Positions 32,070 to 40,885 of a stretch of DNA of 64,000 nt are shown piece by piece. The stretch lies in contig NZ_RWKI01000014.1 of the NCBI RefSeq assembly GCF_003984645.1, positions 1-64,000 on the forward strand, read 5' to 3'. The DNA is from Variovorax sp. MHTC-1. GTDB taxonomy: Bacteria; Pseudomonadota; Gammaproteobacteria; Burkholderiales; Burkholderiaceae_C. The translations under genes and the position numbers were made by a program. Numbering within the stretch: position 1 is the stretch's first letter; each line of letters begins with the position of its first letter. The notes under the pieces were generated by a model. It ran no database searches and had not been told where the DNA came from. It worked only from the letters and a program-made list of their open reading frames with translations.

Positions 32070-33476
32070 ATGCTTGCCCGCACCACCGATCCGATCGTCG
32101 CCGTCGCCACGGCTTCGGGCCGCGGCGCGGTCGGCATCGTGCGCGTGTCCGGCGCGCGGATGGCGCCACTGATCGAGGCCGTCTGCGCGAAAAACCTCAA
32201 GCCGCGCGAAGCTACCTACCTGCCCTTTCGCGATGCCGGCGGGGCAGCCATCGATCACGGGCTGGCCATCCACTTTCCGGCGCCACATTCCTTCACCGGC
32301 GAAGACGTGCTCGAACTGCAGGCGCATGGCGGACCGGTGGTGCTGCAGCTGCTGCTCGCGCGCTGCCTGGAAGCCGCCGCCGAAACCGATCCGGCAACCG
32401 GCCGGCCGCGGCTCGCCGGCCTTCGGGTGGCCGAACCGGGCGAGTTCAGCCAGCGCGCCTTCCTCAATGGAAAGATCGACCTCGCGCAGGCCGAGGCGAT
32501 CGCCGATCTGATCGATGCGAGCACCGAGGCGGCGGCGCGCAGTGCCGGGCGCTCGCTCTCGGGCGCGTTCTCGCAGGAAATCCACACGCTGCGCGACGCA
32601 TTGATCCGCCTGCGCATGCTGGTCGAAGCCACGCTCGACTTTCCGGAGGAAGAGGTCGACTTCCTGCAAAAGGCCGATGCCCAGGGCCAGTTGGCGTCGC
32701 TGCAGGTCCAACTGGGCGCGGTCCAGCAGCGCGCACGCCAGGGTGCGTTGCTGCGCGAGGGGATCAAGGTCGTCATCGCGGGTCAGCCCAACGCAGGCAA
32801 GAGCTCGCTGCTCAATGCCTTGGCCGGGGCCGAACTCGCCATCGTGAGCCCGATCCCGGGCACCACGCGCGACGTGGTGTCGCAAACCATCCAGATCCAT
32901 GGTGTGCCGCTGCATGTGGCCGACACCGCCGGGCTGCGCGACAGCGCCGACGAGGTCGAGCAGATCGGCGTCGCGCGCGCATGGGGTCAGATCGAGGGCG
33001 CCGATGCCGTGCTCTTCCTGCATGACCTGACGCGCGCCGAGCGGCCGGAATACGCGGACGCGGACGCCGAAATCATGCGCTTGCTGAGCGAGAAGCTGCC
33101 TGAGAGCGTACCGGTGCTCGATGTATGGAGCAAACAGGACGCGGCGCCTTCAGCCGCTCCGCATACCGGCATCGGCCTTTCTGCCCGGACAGGGTTCGGC
33201 ATCGAGACGCTCCGGCGCCGCCTGCTCGAGGTGGCGGGTTGGCAGGCGGTGCCGGAAGGCGTCTACCTCGCGCGGGCCCGCCACGTGCAGGCGCTGTCGC
33301 GCGTCGAAGAACATGTTGCCGTGGCGGCGGAGCATCTCGCGGCGCGGGCGCAGGCGCTGGATCTTCTGGCTGAAGAGCTGCGCCTTGCGCAGAATGCGCT
33401 CAACGAAATTACGGGGGAATTTGGGGCGGACGACCTGCTGGGCGTGATTTTTTCCCGTTTCTGTATCGGAAAGTAA
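32070..33476 (+). CDS. mnmE: tRNA modification GTPase MnmE
   Basis: This 468-residue protein works with MnmG to make 5-carboxymethylaminomethyl-uridine at tRNA wobble positions. The N-terminal tetrahydrofolate-binding domain contains the GRGAVGIVRVSG and FTGEDVLEL motifs. A helical domain is interrupted by the G domain, with G1 GQPNAGKSS, G2 GTTRD, G3 DTAGLRD and G5 LSART. The C-terminus CIGK is intact. The G4 motif reads SKQD (354-357) instead of NKxD, a departure worth noting. ATG 32070 is used; the ATG upstream lies right behind the terminator. Confidence 0.96.
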   Translation: MLARTTDPIVAVATASGRGAVGIVRVSGARMAPLIEAVCAKNLKPREATYLPFRDAGGAAIDHGLAIHFPAPHSFTGEDVLELQAHGGPVVLQLLLARCLEAAAETDPATGRPRLAGLRVAEPGEFSQRAFLNGKIDLAQAEAIADLIDASTEAAARSAGRSLSGAFSQEIHTLRDALIRLRMLVEATLDFPEEEVDFLQKADAQGQLASLQVQLGAVQQRARQGALLREGIKVVIAGQPNAGKSSLLNALAGAELAIVSPIPGTTRDVVSQTIQIHGVPLHVADTAGLRDSADEVEQIGVARAWGQIEGADAVLFLHDLTRAERPEYADADAEIMRLLSEKLPESVPVLDVWSKQDAAPSAAPHTGIGLSARTGFGIETLRRRLLEVAGWQAVPEGVYLARARHVQALSRVEEHVAVAAEHLAARAQALDLLAEELRLAQNALNEITGEFGADDLLGVIFSRFCIGK

Positions 33477-33561
33477 ACGAAAAGTGTTATGGCTTGTGAC
33501 TTCTGTCAGCGAAGTTTAGAGCGATAGAAGATACTTCAGCCCGCACAGCAGGATTTGCAAC

Positions 33562-34029
33562 ATGTCATCGAACATCCAGGATCTTTGCCGCGCCATCGCG
33601 CAGAACACGAGTTACGACGCTTTTGCGCCGGCCTTCAATCCGCAGCAGTGGGAAACGCTGGCCAGCTATCTGCAGCCCTTCGACCTGGCGGCCGGCCAGG
33701 TGCTGATCGACCAGGGCGCCAACGACCGCACGATTTTCTTCATCGAGAGCGGCGCGCTCAGCGTGCACCTGATCGGTGAGGGGGGCCAGATGCGGCTCGC
33801 GATCCTCAATCCGGGGTCGGTGGTCGGCGAGGGAGCCTTCTTCTCCAGGCTGCCGCGCTCGGCCAACGTGGTGGCCACGGGCGCCGCGCGCGTCTGGCGC
33901 CTGACGCCCATTCGCTTCTCGGAAATGTCGAACCGCCAGCCCAATCTGGCGCTGGAAATGGCATTGGCGCTTGGCGCCGTGATTGCCAAGCGAATGGTCA
34001 ACCGGCCCAAGCGCGTCGCGGTGACCTGA
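33562..34029 (+). CDS. Cyclic nucleotide-binding-like domain protein without DNA-binding domain
   Basis: This 155-residue protein has a single cNMP-binding beta-roll (~35-135): LIDQGANDRTIFFIESGALS, PGSVVGEGAFFSRLPRSANV and VWRLTPIRFSEM. The phosphate-binding cassette (GEGAFF...RSANV) is near-canonical. The helix-turn-helix of Crp/Fnr regulators is missing. Such stand-alone domains act as signal-binding subunits. The partner is unknown, and the zinc-ribbon gene 18 bp downstream is the natural candidate. Confidence 0.82.
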   Translation: MSSNIQDLCRAIAQNTSYDAFAPAFNPQQWETLASYLQPFDLAAGQVLIDQGANDRTIFFIESGALSVHLIGEGGQMRLAILNPGSVVGEGAFFSRLPRSANVVATGAARVWRLTPIRFSEMSNRQPNLALEMALALGAVIAKRMVNRPKRVAVT

Positions 34030-34047
34030 AGCCCGGAGTCGCTACAG

Positions 34048-34974
34048 ATGGCCGTGGTGTGCGCTTCCTGTCAGACGGAAAACCGTGACGGCGCGAAATT
34101 CTGCAAGGGTTGCGGCCGCAGGCTGATCTCGCCGCCGCCGGCGTCCAGTGCGCCCGCCGAGGAGCGCGCCACCGGCGGTGACGGGTGGCCTATCACCGAG
34201 CGCATGCCGCTGTCGCACGGGCCCGCGGCGGATGAAGTCACGGTCGTGATAAGCGCGGCGGCCTCTCCGCCGCCGCCTGCGCCCAGGCCCGAGCCTGTCC
34301 CGCGACCACGAGCACGACCCGCCGCTCGGGCACGCGCGCCGAAAGCTGCGCTGCATGCAGCCGCGCTCCCCGCTGCACGCAAATCGAATGCCGCCCGAAT
34401 GAGTGTCTTCGCTGTGCTGATGGCGGCCGTGCTTGCGGCAGGCGGGTGGTACGCGTACGGCCAACGAAGCGCCAGTTCGCCGCCTGCGACGCAGCAGGCC
34501 GCCGCCGCGCCTGCGCCGGTCGTCGTGCCGTCCCCCGCGCCCACGTCCGCGCCTGCGCCCCCGCCTGTGTCCGCGCCCGTCGCCGAGGCGCCGGCGGCCG
34601 AACCCCCGCCGCCGGCCGAGCCGGTTCCGCCGCCGCGGGCCGAGCAAGCCGCGCCGCCCCCGCGGGCCGGACCGGCCAAGCCCACGGTCGCCGCTGCACC
34701 CCGGGCACGCAAAGCTGCGCCGGCCGCGCCGGTGGCTGCACCGCCGCCCGCTGCCGTCGCGCCGCCTGCACCGGTCGTGGCGGCTGCCCCGGTGGAACCC
34801 GCCGCACCTGCGAGTCCGGAAGCGGCATGCGCAAGCCAGGGCTTCTTCGGCCGCGCGCGCTGCATGGTCGCGCAGTGCGCCAAGGCGGAATTCAGGGCGA
34901 GCGCCCAATGCGCGGCCGTGCGGCGCCAGCAGCAGATCGACGAAGAGAAGCGCAATCCCAGCCTGCTCAACTGA
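34048..34974 (+). CDS. Zinc-ribbon, single-pass membrane protein with Pro/Ala-rich region
   Basis: This is a 308-residue protein. The N-terminal zinc ribbon has CASCQTENRDGAKFCKGCG. A disordered stretch is followed by one membrane helix (~117-137, MSVFAVLMAAVLAAGGWY) and a TonB-like Pro/Ala-rich spacer (~140-255). The C-terminal conserved module has four Cys (ACASQGFFGRARCMVAQCAK...QCAAV). The topology suggests a cytoplasmic ribbon and a periplasmic Cys module. It probably forms an operon with the cNMP-binding-like protein. Function is unknown. Confidence 0.72.
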   Translation: MAVVCASCQTENRDGAKFCKGCGRRLISPPPASSAPAEERATGGDGWPITERMPLSHGPAADEVTVVISAAASPPPPAPRPEPVPRPRARPAARARAPKAALHAAALPAARKSNAARMSVFAVLMAAVLAAGGWYAYGQRSASSPPATQQAAAAPAPVVVPSPAPTSAPAPPPVSAPVAEAPAAEPPPPAEPVPPPRAEQAAPPPRAGPAKPTVAAAPRARKAAPAAPVAAPPPAAVAPPAPVVAAAPVEPAAPASPEAACASQGFFGRARCMVAQCAKAEFRASAQCAAVRRQQQIDEEKRNPSLLN

Positions 34975-34998
34975 AGGGCGCCCTGTACGGCGGCGTCC

Positions 34999-36984
34999 TC
35001 AGCCCTTCTGAAGCATGTCGATCGCCAGGGCGAGCGCACCCGGCTTGCCCGAGAGCACCAGCGTGTCGCCGTCCGCCAGCAGCGTGTCGTCGCGCACTTC
35101 CTCGGCCTTGCCGTTGCGCCTGCGCAAGCTGGCCACTCGAACGCCCACCGCCAGCAGCGCGGCCCGGTCCAGCTGCTGGCCCACTGCACGCGCGCCGGTG
35201 GTGAGCGTGAAGCTGTTGAGCCGCTCGTGGTCGAGTTCGTCGGCGTTGTCGTCGTCGGCGCCGTGGAAATAGCCGCGCAGCAGGTTGTAGCGCGCATCGC
35301 GCTGGTCCTGCACCACGCGGATCACGCGCCGCATGGGCACGCCCACCAGCGCCAGCGCATGGCTTGCCAGCATCAGCGAACCTTCGATCGCTTCTGGCAC
35401 CACCTCGGTCGCGCCGGCGGCCTGCAGCTTTTCGAGATCGCGATCGTCCTGCGTGCGCACGATCACCGGCACCTGCGGTGCATGCGCCCGCGTGTTGGCC
35501 AGCACCTTGAGTGCGCCCGGGACATCGAGATAAGTCACGACCACGGCGCTGGCACGCGCCAGGCCGGCCGCCATCAGCGCCTGAAGCCGCGCCGCGTCGC
35601 CGAAGACCACCGAGTCGCCTGCCGCAGCGGCCTGTTGGACGCGATCCGGGTCGAGGTCTAGCGCCAGGTACGGTATGCCCTCGCGTTCCAGCACGCGCGC
35701 CAGGTTCTGCCCGCAGCGCCCGTAGCCGCAGATGATCACGTGCTTCGCGGTGTTGATGGTCTTGCGCGCGATGGTCGTCATCTGCAGCGACTGCTGCAGC
35801 CAATCGCTCGCCACCAGCTTTCGCACGATGCGATTGCTGTACATGATGATGAAGGGCGTCGCGAGCATCGACAGCACCATCGAGGCGAGCACAGGGTTTG
35901 CGAGCCACGACGGCAGGAGCTCTTGGTTTTGCGCCAGCGTCAGCAGCACGAAACCGAACTCGCCCGCCTGCGCGAGGTAGAGGCCGGTGCGCAGCGACAC
36001 GCCGGCCGTTGCGCCGAGCACGCGCGCCAGCAACGTGACCAGGATCAGCTTGAAGGCCAGCGGCAAGAGGAGCAGTCCGGCGACCAGGGCCCATTGCTCC
36101 AGCACGATGTGCCAGTCGAGCGACATGCCGATCGAGATGAAGAACAGTCCCAGCAGCACATCGTGAAAGGGCCGGATGTCGGTTTCGACCTGGTGCTTGA
36201 ATTCGGTTTCCGACACCAGCATGCCGGCGACGAAGGCCCCCAGCGCCAGGCTCAGGCCGGCGAGCTCGGTCAGCCATGCCAGGCCCAGCGTGACGAGCAG
36301 CAGGTTGAGCATGAACAGCTCTTCGCTGCGCCGGCGCGCGACGATCGTGAGCCACCAGCGCATCACGCGCGGACCGCCGTAGAGCAGCACGGCAATCAGA
36401 AAGCTGGCCTTGAGCCAGGCGAAGGCGAGCGCCTTCAGCATCGTCTCGGGCGGCGCCCCGAGCGCCGGGATCAGCACCAGCAAGGGCACCACCGCAAGAT
36501 CCTGGAATAGCAGCACGCCCATCACGCGCTTGCCATGTTCGCTGTCGAGTTCGAGTCGCTCGGCCATCAGCTTCACGACGATCGCGGTGCTGCTCATGGT
36601 GAGCGCGCCCGAAAGCGCCACCGCCGTCTGCCAGCCCAGGTGCCAGGCCGGCGGCAGCCAGGTGGCGAGCCACAACGCGCCCGCCGTCGCGATCGCCATC
36701 GTCAGCATCACCTGGAGCAGCCCGAGGCCGAACACGTGCTTGCGCATCGCCCGCAGCTTGGGCAGGTTGAACTCCAGCCCGATCACGAACATCAGAAACA
36801 CGACGCCGAACTCGCCCAGGTGCCTGATGGCTTCGGAGTTCTCCGCGAACGCCAGCGCGTGCGGTCCGATGAGCACGCCGGCCAGCAGGTAGCCGAGCAT
36901 CGGCGGCAGCCTGAGGTAGCGGCAGACGACCACGCCGATCACCGCAGCCAGGAGATACATCAGCGTGAGATCGAACGACGACAT
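34999..36984 (-). CDS. kefB: KefB/KefC-type monovalent cation:proton antiporter with RCK domain
   Basis: This is a 661-residue CPA2 transporter. The N-terminal ~390 residues make 12-13 membrane helices, including GPHALAF and FLMFVIGLEFNLPKL, the LLFQDLAVVPLL motif and LSLALGAFVAGML. A TrkA-N RCK domain (VIICGYGRCGQNLARVLERE, Rossmann GxGxxG) and a TrkA-C domain (~580-655) follow. It exports potassium in exchange for protons under control of nucleotide or glutathione adducts. It is divergent from kdsD. The KefB versus KefC naming is by resemblance only. Confidence 0.88.
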   Translation of the reverse strand: MSSFDLTLMYLLAAVIGVVVCRYLRLPPMLGYLLAGVLIGPHALAFAENSEAIRHLGEFGVVFLMFVIGLEFNLPKLRAMRKHVFGLGLLQVMLTMAIATAGALWLATWLPPAWHLGWQTAVALSGALTMSSTAIVVKLMAERLELDSEHGKRVMGVLLFQDLAVVPLLVLIPALGAPPETMLKALAFAWLKASFLIAVLLYGGPRVMRWWLTIVARRRSEELFMLNLLLVTLGLAWLTELAGLSLALGAFVAGMLVSETEFKHQVETDIRPFHDVLLGLFFISIGMSLDWHIVLEQWALVAGLLLLPLAFKLILVTLLARVLGATAGVSLRTGLYLAQAGEFGFVLLTLAQNQELLPSWLANPVLASMVLSMLATPFIIMYSNRIVRKLVASDWLQQSLQMTTIARKTINTAKHVIICGYGRCGQNLARVLEREGIPYLALDLDPDRVQQAAAAGDSVVFGDAARLQALMAAGLARASAVVVTYLDVPGALKVLANTRAHAPQVPVIVRTQDDRDLEKLQAAGATEVVPEAIEGSLMLASHALALVGVPMRRVIRVVQDQRDARYNLLRGYFHGADDDNADELDHERLNSFTLTTGARAVGQQLDRAALLAVGVRVASLRRRNGKAEEVRDDTLLADGDTLVLSGKPGALALAIDMLQKG

Positions 36985-37053
36985 GGGCCGATGCTACTGA
37001 ATGTGAACCCCTCAGTTCAGACTGCCGAAGCCCTTGACCGATAAAATCCCGCG

Positions 37054-38055
37054 ATGAGCTCCCGCCCCGACCTGGCCTCCGCGGCCGAACCCGACGCAAT
37101 GCTCGCGCGGGCGCGTATGACTTTCGATATCGAGGCAGAGGCCGTGCTCGGTCTCAAGCAGCGCGTCGGCGCGAGTTTCGTGGATGCCGTTCGGAAAATC
37201 CTCGAGGTACGGGGCCGCGTGGTCGTCATGGGCATGGGCAAGAGCGGCCATGTCGGCCGCAAGATCGCGGCCACGCTCGCATCGACCGGCACGCCGGCGA
37301 TGTTCGTGCACCCGGCGGAGGCGAGCCACGGCGATCTCGGCATGATCAAGGCGGTCGACCTCGTGCTCGCGATCTCGAACAGCGGTGAAGTCGAGGAGCT
37401 CACCACCATCCTGCCCGTGGTCAAGCGCCAAGGCGTGCCGTTGATCGCGATGACCGGGCGCTCCGATTCGACGCTGGCGCACCATGCCGACATCGTGCTG
37501 GACAGCGGCGTCGAGAAAGAGGCTTGCCCGCTCAACCTGGCGCCCACCGCCAGCACCACAGCGCAGATGGCGCTCGGCGACGCGCTCGCCGTCGCCTTGC
37601 TCGATGCGCGCGGCTTCGGCACCGAAGACTTCGCCCGCTCGCATCCCGGCGGCGCGCTCGGCCGCAAGCTGCTCACCCATGTGAGCGATGTCATGCGCTC
37701 CGGTGACGACGTGCCGCGCGTCGGGCCCGGCGCCAGCCTCAGCGAGATCATGCGCGAGATGAGTTCCAAGGGCCTCGGCGCGACGGCCGTGGTCGATCCC
37801 GAAGGCCGCGCGATCGGCATCTTCACCGACGGCGATCTGCGCCGGCAGGTCGAGACCGGCGCGGACCTGCGCGCCATGACCGCGGCCGACGTGATGCATC
37901 GGGGCCCGCGCACGCTGCGTGCCGATGCGCTGGCGGCCGAGGCTGCCGAGCTGATGGAACAGCACCGCATCACGAGCGTGCTGGTGGTCGATGCCGTCGG
38001 CGTCCTGATCGGCGCGCTCAGCATCAACGACCTGATGCGCGCGAAAGTCATCTGA
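37054..38055 (+). CDS. kdsD: D-arabinose 5-phosphate isomerase
   Basis: This is a 333-residue enzyme that converts ribulose 5-phosphate to arabinose 5-phosphate, the first step of Kdo synthesis for LPS. The SIS sugar isomerase domain has GMGKSGHVGRKIAATLASTG and PAEASHGDLGM; two CBS domains (~210-330) follow, ending DLMRAKVI. The stop overlaps the kdsC start by one base (TGATG). It is the first gene of a kdsD-kdsC-lptC-SDR operon. Confidence 0.95.
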   Translation: MSSRPDLASAAEPDAMLARARMTFDIEAEAVLGLKQRVGASFVDAVRKILEVRGRVVVMGMGKSGHVGRKIAATLASTGTPAMFVHPAEASHGDLGMIKAVDLVLAISNSGEVEELTTILPVVKRQGVPLIAMTGRSDSTLAHHADIVLDSGVEKEACPLNLAPTASTTAQMALGDALAVALLDARGFGTEDFARSHPGGALGRKLLTHVSDVMRSGDDVPRVGPGASLSEIMREMSSKGLGATAVVDPEGRAIGIFTDGDLRRQVETGADLRAMTAADVMHRGPRTLRADALAAEAAELMEQHRITSVLVVDAVGVLIGALSINDLMRAKVI

Positions 38056-38603
38056 TGGCGCTCGAATTCAAGGCGGAGGCCTTGCTCGCCGCGCAGGACA
38101 TCCGCGTCGCCTTCTTCGACGTCGACGGCGTGCTGACCGACGGCGGCGTCTATTTCAGCGAGCAGGGCGAAACCCTCAAGCGCTTCAGCATCCTCGACGG
38201 TTACGGCCTCAAGCTGCTGCGTGTCGCGGGTATCACGCCGGCGGTGATCACGGGACGCGACTCGAAGCCGCTGCGCGTGCGCCTGCAGGCGCTGGGTATC
38301 GAGCACGTGCGCTATGGCACCGAAGACAAGCTGCCGGCGGCCGAGGCCATGCTCGCAGCGCTCGGCTTCGACTGGATGCAGACCGCCGCCATCGGCGACG
38401 ACTGGCCCGACCTGCCCGTGCTGACCCGCGCCGCATTTGCCGCGGCGCCTGCCAACGCCCATGCCGAGGTGCGCGCCATCGCGCACCACGTGACCGCGGC
38501 GCGCGGCGGCGAAGGTGCGGCGCGCGAATTCTGCGACCTGCTGCTCACGGCGGGCGGCCACTACCGCCGGCTTCTGGACGTTGCGCGGGGCCCGGCGGCA
38601 TGA
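38055..38603 (+). CDS. kdsC: 3-deoxy-D-manno-octulosonate-8-phosphate phosphatase
   Basis: This is a 182-residue C0-type HAD phosphatase that releases Kdo from Kdo-8-phosphate. Motif I is FFDVDGVLTDG, motif II is the T in VITGRDS, and the motif III/IV residues are in IGDDWPDLPVL. It has no cap domain, as expected. It is co-translated with kdsD and lptC. Confidence 0.95.
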   Translation: MALEFKAEALLAAQDIRVAFFDVDGVLTDGGVYFSEQGETLKRFSILDGYGLKLLRVAGITPAVITGRDSKPLRVRLQALGIEHVRYGTEDKLPAAEAMLAALGFDWMQTAAIGDDWPDLPVLTRAAFAAAPANAHAEVRAIAHHVTAARGGEGAAREFCDLLLTAGGHYRRLLDVARGPAA

Positions 38604-39247
38604 AGGCGAAAGCGGTCTGGAATCTGCTGCGGGATGGCTTCGATCGCGTCACCATCTACCTGCCGATCATCCTGACGGCCGCGCTGGCGCTCGGCACCTA
38701 CTGGCTGGTACGCAACGCGCCGAAGTTGCTCGAGCCGGTGGCCAAGGAGGCGCCCAAGCACGAGCCCGACTTTTTCATGCGCGGCTTCGTGGTCAAGAAC
38801 TTCCTGCCCAACGGCGAACTGCGCAGCGAGCTCTTCGGTACCGAAGGCCGGCACTATCCGGACAACGACACGATGGAGGTGGACCAGGTCCGGCTGCGCT
38901 CCATTTCTCCGGAGGGACTGACGACCCGCGCGACCGCCAATCGCGGCTTGTCGAACGGCGACGGCAGCGAGATCCAGCTTTTCGGCAACGCGATCGTGGT
39001 ACGCGAAGCTGCCGTCTCGGCCGGCGGCAAGATCATGCCGCGCCTGGAATTCCGCGGCGAATTCCTGCACGCCTTCCTGGACACGGAGCGCGTCAAGTCG
39101 CACAAGCCTGTCACTCTGATACGCGGCGCCGACCAGTTCACGGCCGATTCGCTGGACTACGACAACCTGACGGGCGTCGCCAACCTCCAAGGCCGCGTTC
39201 GAGGCCTGCTGATGCCTTCGGCCGCAGCGCCCGGGGCGAAGCATTGA
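38600..39247 (+). CDS. lptC: LPS export ABC transporter periplasmic protein LptC
   Basis: This is a 215-residue bitopic protein. An N-terminal membrane helix (~19-38) precedes a beta-jellyroll periplasmic domain with MRGFVVKNFLPNGELRSELF and FRGEFLHAFLDTERVKSHKP, typical of LptC. It passes LPS from LptB2FG to LptA. It overlaps kdsC by 4 nt. The usual next genes, lptA and lptB, are not present; an SDR gene follows instead. Confidence 0.92.
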   Translation: MKAKAVWNLLRDGFDRVTIYLPIILTAALALGTYWLVRNAPKLLEPVAKEAPKHEPDFFMRGFVVKNFLPNGELRSELFGTEGRHYPDNDTMEVDQVRLRSISPEGLTTRATANRGLSNGDGSEIQLFGNAIVVREAAVSAGGKIMPRLEFRGEFLHAFLDTERVKSHKPVTLIRGADQFTADSLDYDNLTGVANLQGRVRGLLMPSAAAPGAKH

Positions 39248-40017
39248 CGCGCCTGGCGTTCATCACCGGTGCGTCGAGCGGCATCGGCCAGGCGCTGGCG
39301 GCGCGCTTCTACCAAGCTGGCTACAGCCTCGCGCTGGTGGCGCGGCGCACGGCCGAGATCGAAACCTGGGCCCGCGCCGCCAAGATCGATGCCCAGCGCT
39401 ATCGGATCTACGGTGCCGATGTTGCCGATACCGACAGCATCGTCGCGGCGGGCGCCGACTGCATCGCGCACCAGGGTGTCCCGGACGTGGTGATCGCGAA
39501 TGCCGGCATCAGCGTGGGCATCGATACCGAGGACCGCGGCGATCTCGACGTGCTCGCGCAGACCTTTGCGATCAACAACGTCGGCCTGGCCGCGACTTTC
39601 CATCCTTTCGTTGCCGCGATGAGGGCGCGCGGCAGCGGCCGGCTGGTCGGCATCGGCAGCGTCGCGTCGATTCGCGGCCTTCCCGGCCACGGTGCGTACT
39701 GCGCCAGCAAGGCGGGCGTGGTGGCGTACTGCGAGAGTCTGCGCGGCGAGCTGCGCGCCAGCGGCGTCAAGGTCGTCACCCTTTGCCCGGGCTATGTCGA
39801 CACCCCGCTGACGCAAGGCAATCGCTACGGCATGCCCTTCCTGATGCGGGCGGAGGACTTCGCCGATCGGGCCTTGCGCGCGATCGAGGCCGGCGCCAGC
39901 TACCGGGTAATTCCGTGGCAGATGGGCGTGGTCGCCAAGCTCATGCGCTTGCTGCCCAACTCCCTGTTCGACCGCGCCGTGCAGGGCCGCGGGCGCAAGA
40001 AGCGGCGTGGCGAATAG
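39244..40017 (+). CDS. Short-chain dehydrogenase/reductase
   Basis: This 257-residue classical SDR has the cofactor motif TGASSGIG, NAG in IANAGIS, and the catalytic Ser in GIGSVASI with YxxxK in YCASK. The TTG start at 39244 overlaps the lptC stop (TTGA). Its place at the end of an LPS-precursor operon suggests a lipid or sugar substrate, but nothing in the sequence identifies it. A strong terminator follows. Confidence 0.85.
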   Translation: MTRLAFITGASSGIGQALAARFYQAGYSLALVARRTAEIETWARAAKIDAQRYRIYGADVADTDSIVAAGADCIAHQGVPDVVIANAGISVGIDTEDRGDLDVLAQTFAINNVGLAATFHPFVAAMRARGSGRLVGIGSVASIRGLPGHGAYCASKAGVVAYCESLRGELRASGVKVVTLCPGYVDTPLTQGNRYGMPFLMRAEDFADRALRAIEAGASYRVIPWQMGVVAKLMRLLPNSLFDRAVQGRGRKKRRGE

Positions 40018-40047
40018 CCTTCAGGCTGTTCGCGTCGTGTCACCATC

Positions 40048-40075
40048 AAAAAAGGCTCCCGAGGGAGCCTTTTTT
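40048..40075. terminator. Bidirectional intrinsic terminator
   Basis: A stem AAAGGCTCC / GGAGCCTTT with a CGAG loop and flanking A6/T6 tracts separates the kdsD operon from the convergent RNA-binding protein gene. Confidence 0.9.
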
Positions 40076-40097
40076 GTGATGCTTGCTGGGGGCGAAT

Positions 40098-40628
40098 TCA
40101 GTACCCGCTGTTGCCGCCGTTGCCGCCGCCACCGCCGTAGCCGCCGCGGCCACCGCCGCGCGGGCCAGCGCCGTACGGGCTGCGGAAACCGCCATCGCCG
40201 CCACCGCCACCGCTGCGGCCACCGCCGCCGTAACCACCACCACCACCGCCACCGCCGTAGCCGCCGCCCCCACCGCTGCGGCCGCCGCCGCCGCCACCAT
40301 AGCCGCCACCACCGCCGCCGCCATATCCGCCGCCACCGCCACCGCCGTAGCCGCCGCTGCGCGGCGGACGGGCTTCCATCGGGCGCGCTTCGTTCACGAC
40401 GACGCTGCGGCCGCCCATGTCCTGGCCGTTCATGCCCTTGATGGCCGCTTGCGCTTCTGCATCGCTGCCCATTTCAACAAATCCGAAGCCTTTGGAGCGC
40501 GGGGGGCTGGAGTCGCGCTCCATCATGACCTTGGCGCTTGCCACGGTGCCGAACTGGCTGAAGGCATTGTGGAGATCATCGTCGCGCGCCGAATAAGGCA
40601 GGTTGCCGACGTACAGTTTGTTGCCCAT
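40098..40628 (-). CDS. Glycine-rich RRM RNA-binding protein
   Basis: This 176-residue protein has one RNA recognition motif (residues 1-80) with RNP2 KLYVGNL and RNP1 KGFGFVEM. A ~90-residue tail is almost entirely Gly, Tyr and Arg (repeats of GGYGGGGGGG and GRSGGGG). It resembles cyanobacterial and proteobacterial cold-inducible Rbp proteins that bind RNA and may phase-separate. ATG 40628 follows AGGAGTCCC. The DNA of the tail (40098-40370) is a degenerate CCGCCGCCACC-type repeat that is open in several frames. Confidence 0.88.
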   Translation of the reverse strand: MGNKLYVGNLPYSARDDDLHNAFSQFGTVASAKVMMERDSSPPRSKGFGFVEMGSDAEAQAAIKGMNGQDMGGRSVVVNEARPMEARPPRSGGYGGGGGGGYGGGGGGGYGGGGGGRSGGGGGYGGGGGGGGYGGGGRSGGGGGDGGFRSPYGAGPRGGGRGGYGGGGGNGGNSGY

Positions 40629-40843
40629 CAAGGGACTCCTATAAACACATCAAGAAAAGCGATGGAGTCCCGAGAGCACCACCCAAACGAAATCCGCCGA
40701 GCCGCGCGAAACTGTCCGATCACCGAATCACCGCCCCGAAATCTGAAGGGAGGCTCGTGCATTATGTGTGAAATGCTTCGAGCGCAAGTAGGAATTTGCC
40801 CGCAACCGCGCCGCGCTCAAAAATTTTCGAAAGCTAGCGCACG

Positions 40844-40874
40844 CTTACAAGAATCCTCGATGCCGCACTACAAT
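40844..40874 (+). promoter_or_regulatory. Predicted promoter for the Mn riboswitch transcript
   Basis: TTACAA at about 40845-40850 (-35-like) and TACAAT at 40869-40874 (-10) are 18 bp apart. Transcription from here would start near 40882, just before the riboswitch aptamer. The rest of the 441-bp gap (40629-40843) shows no gene and must hold the divergent promoter of the RNA-binding protein gene. Confidence 0.45.
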
Positions 40875-40885
40875 CGCGCCGTCAT

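Noticed and set aside
40098..40370. CRISPR-like or satellite repeat array
   Set aside because: The units are very short, degenerate and in frame with a Gly/Tyr-rich tail of an RRM protein; there are no spacers.
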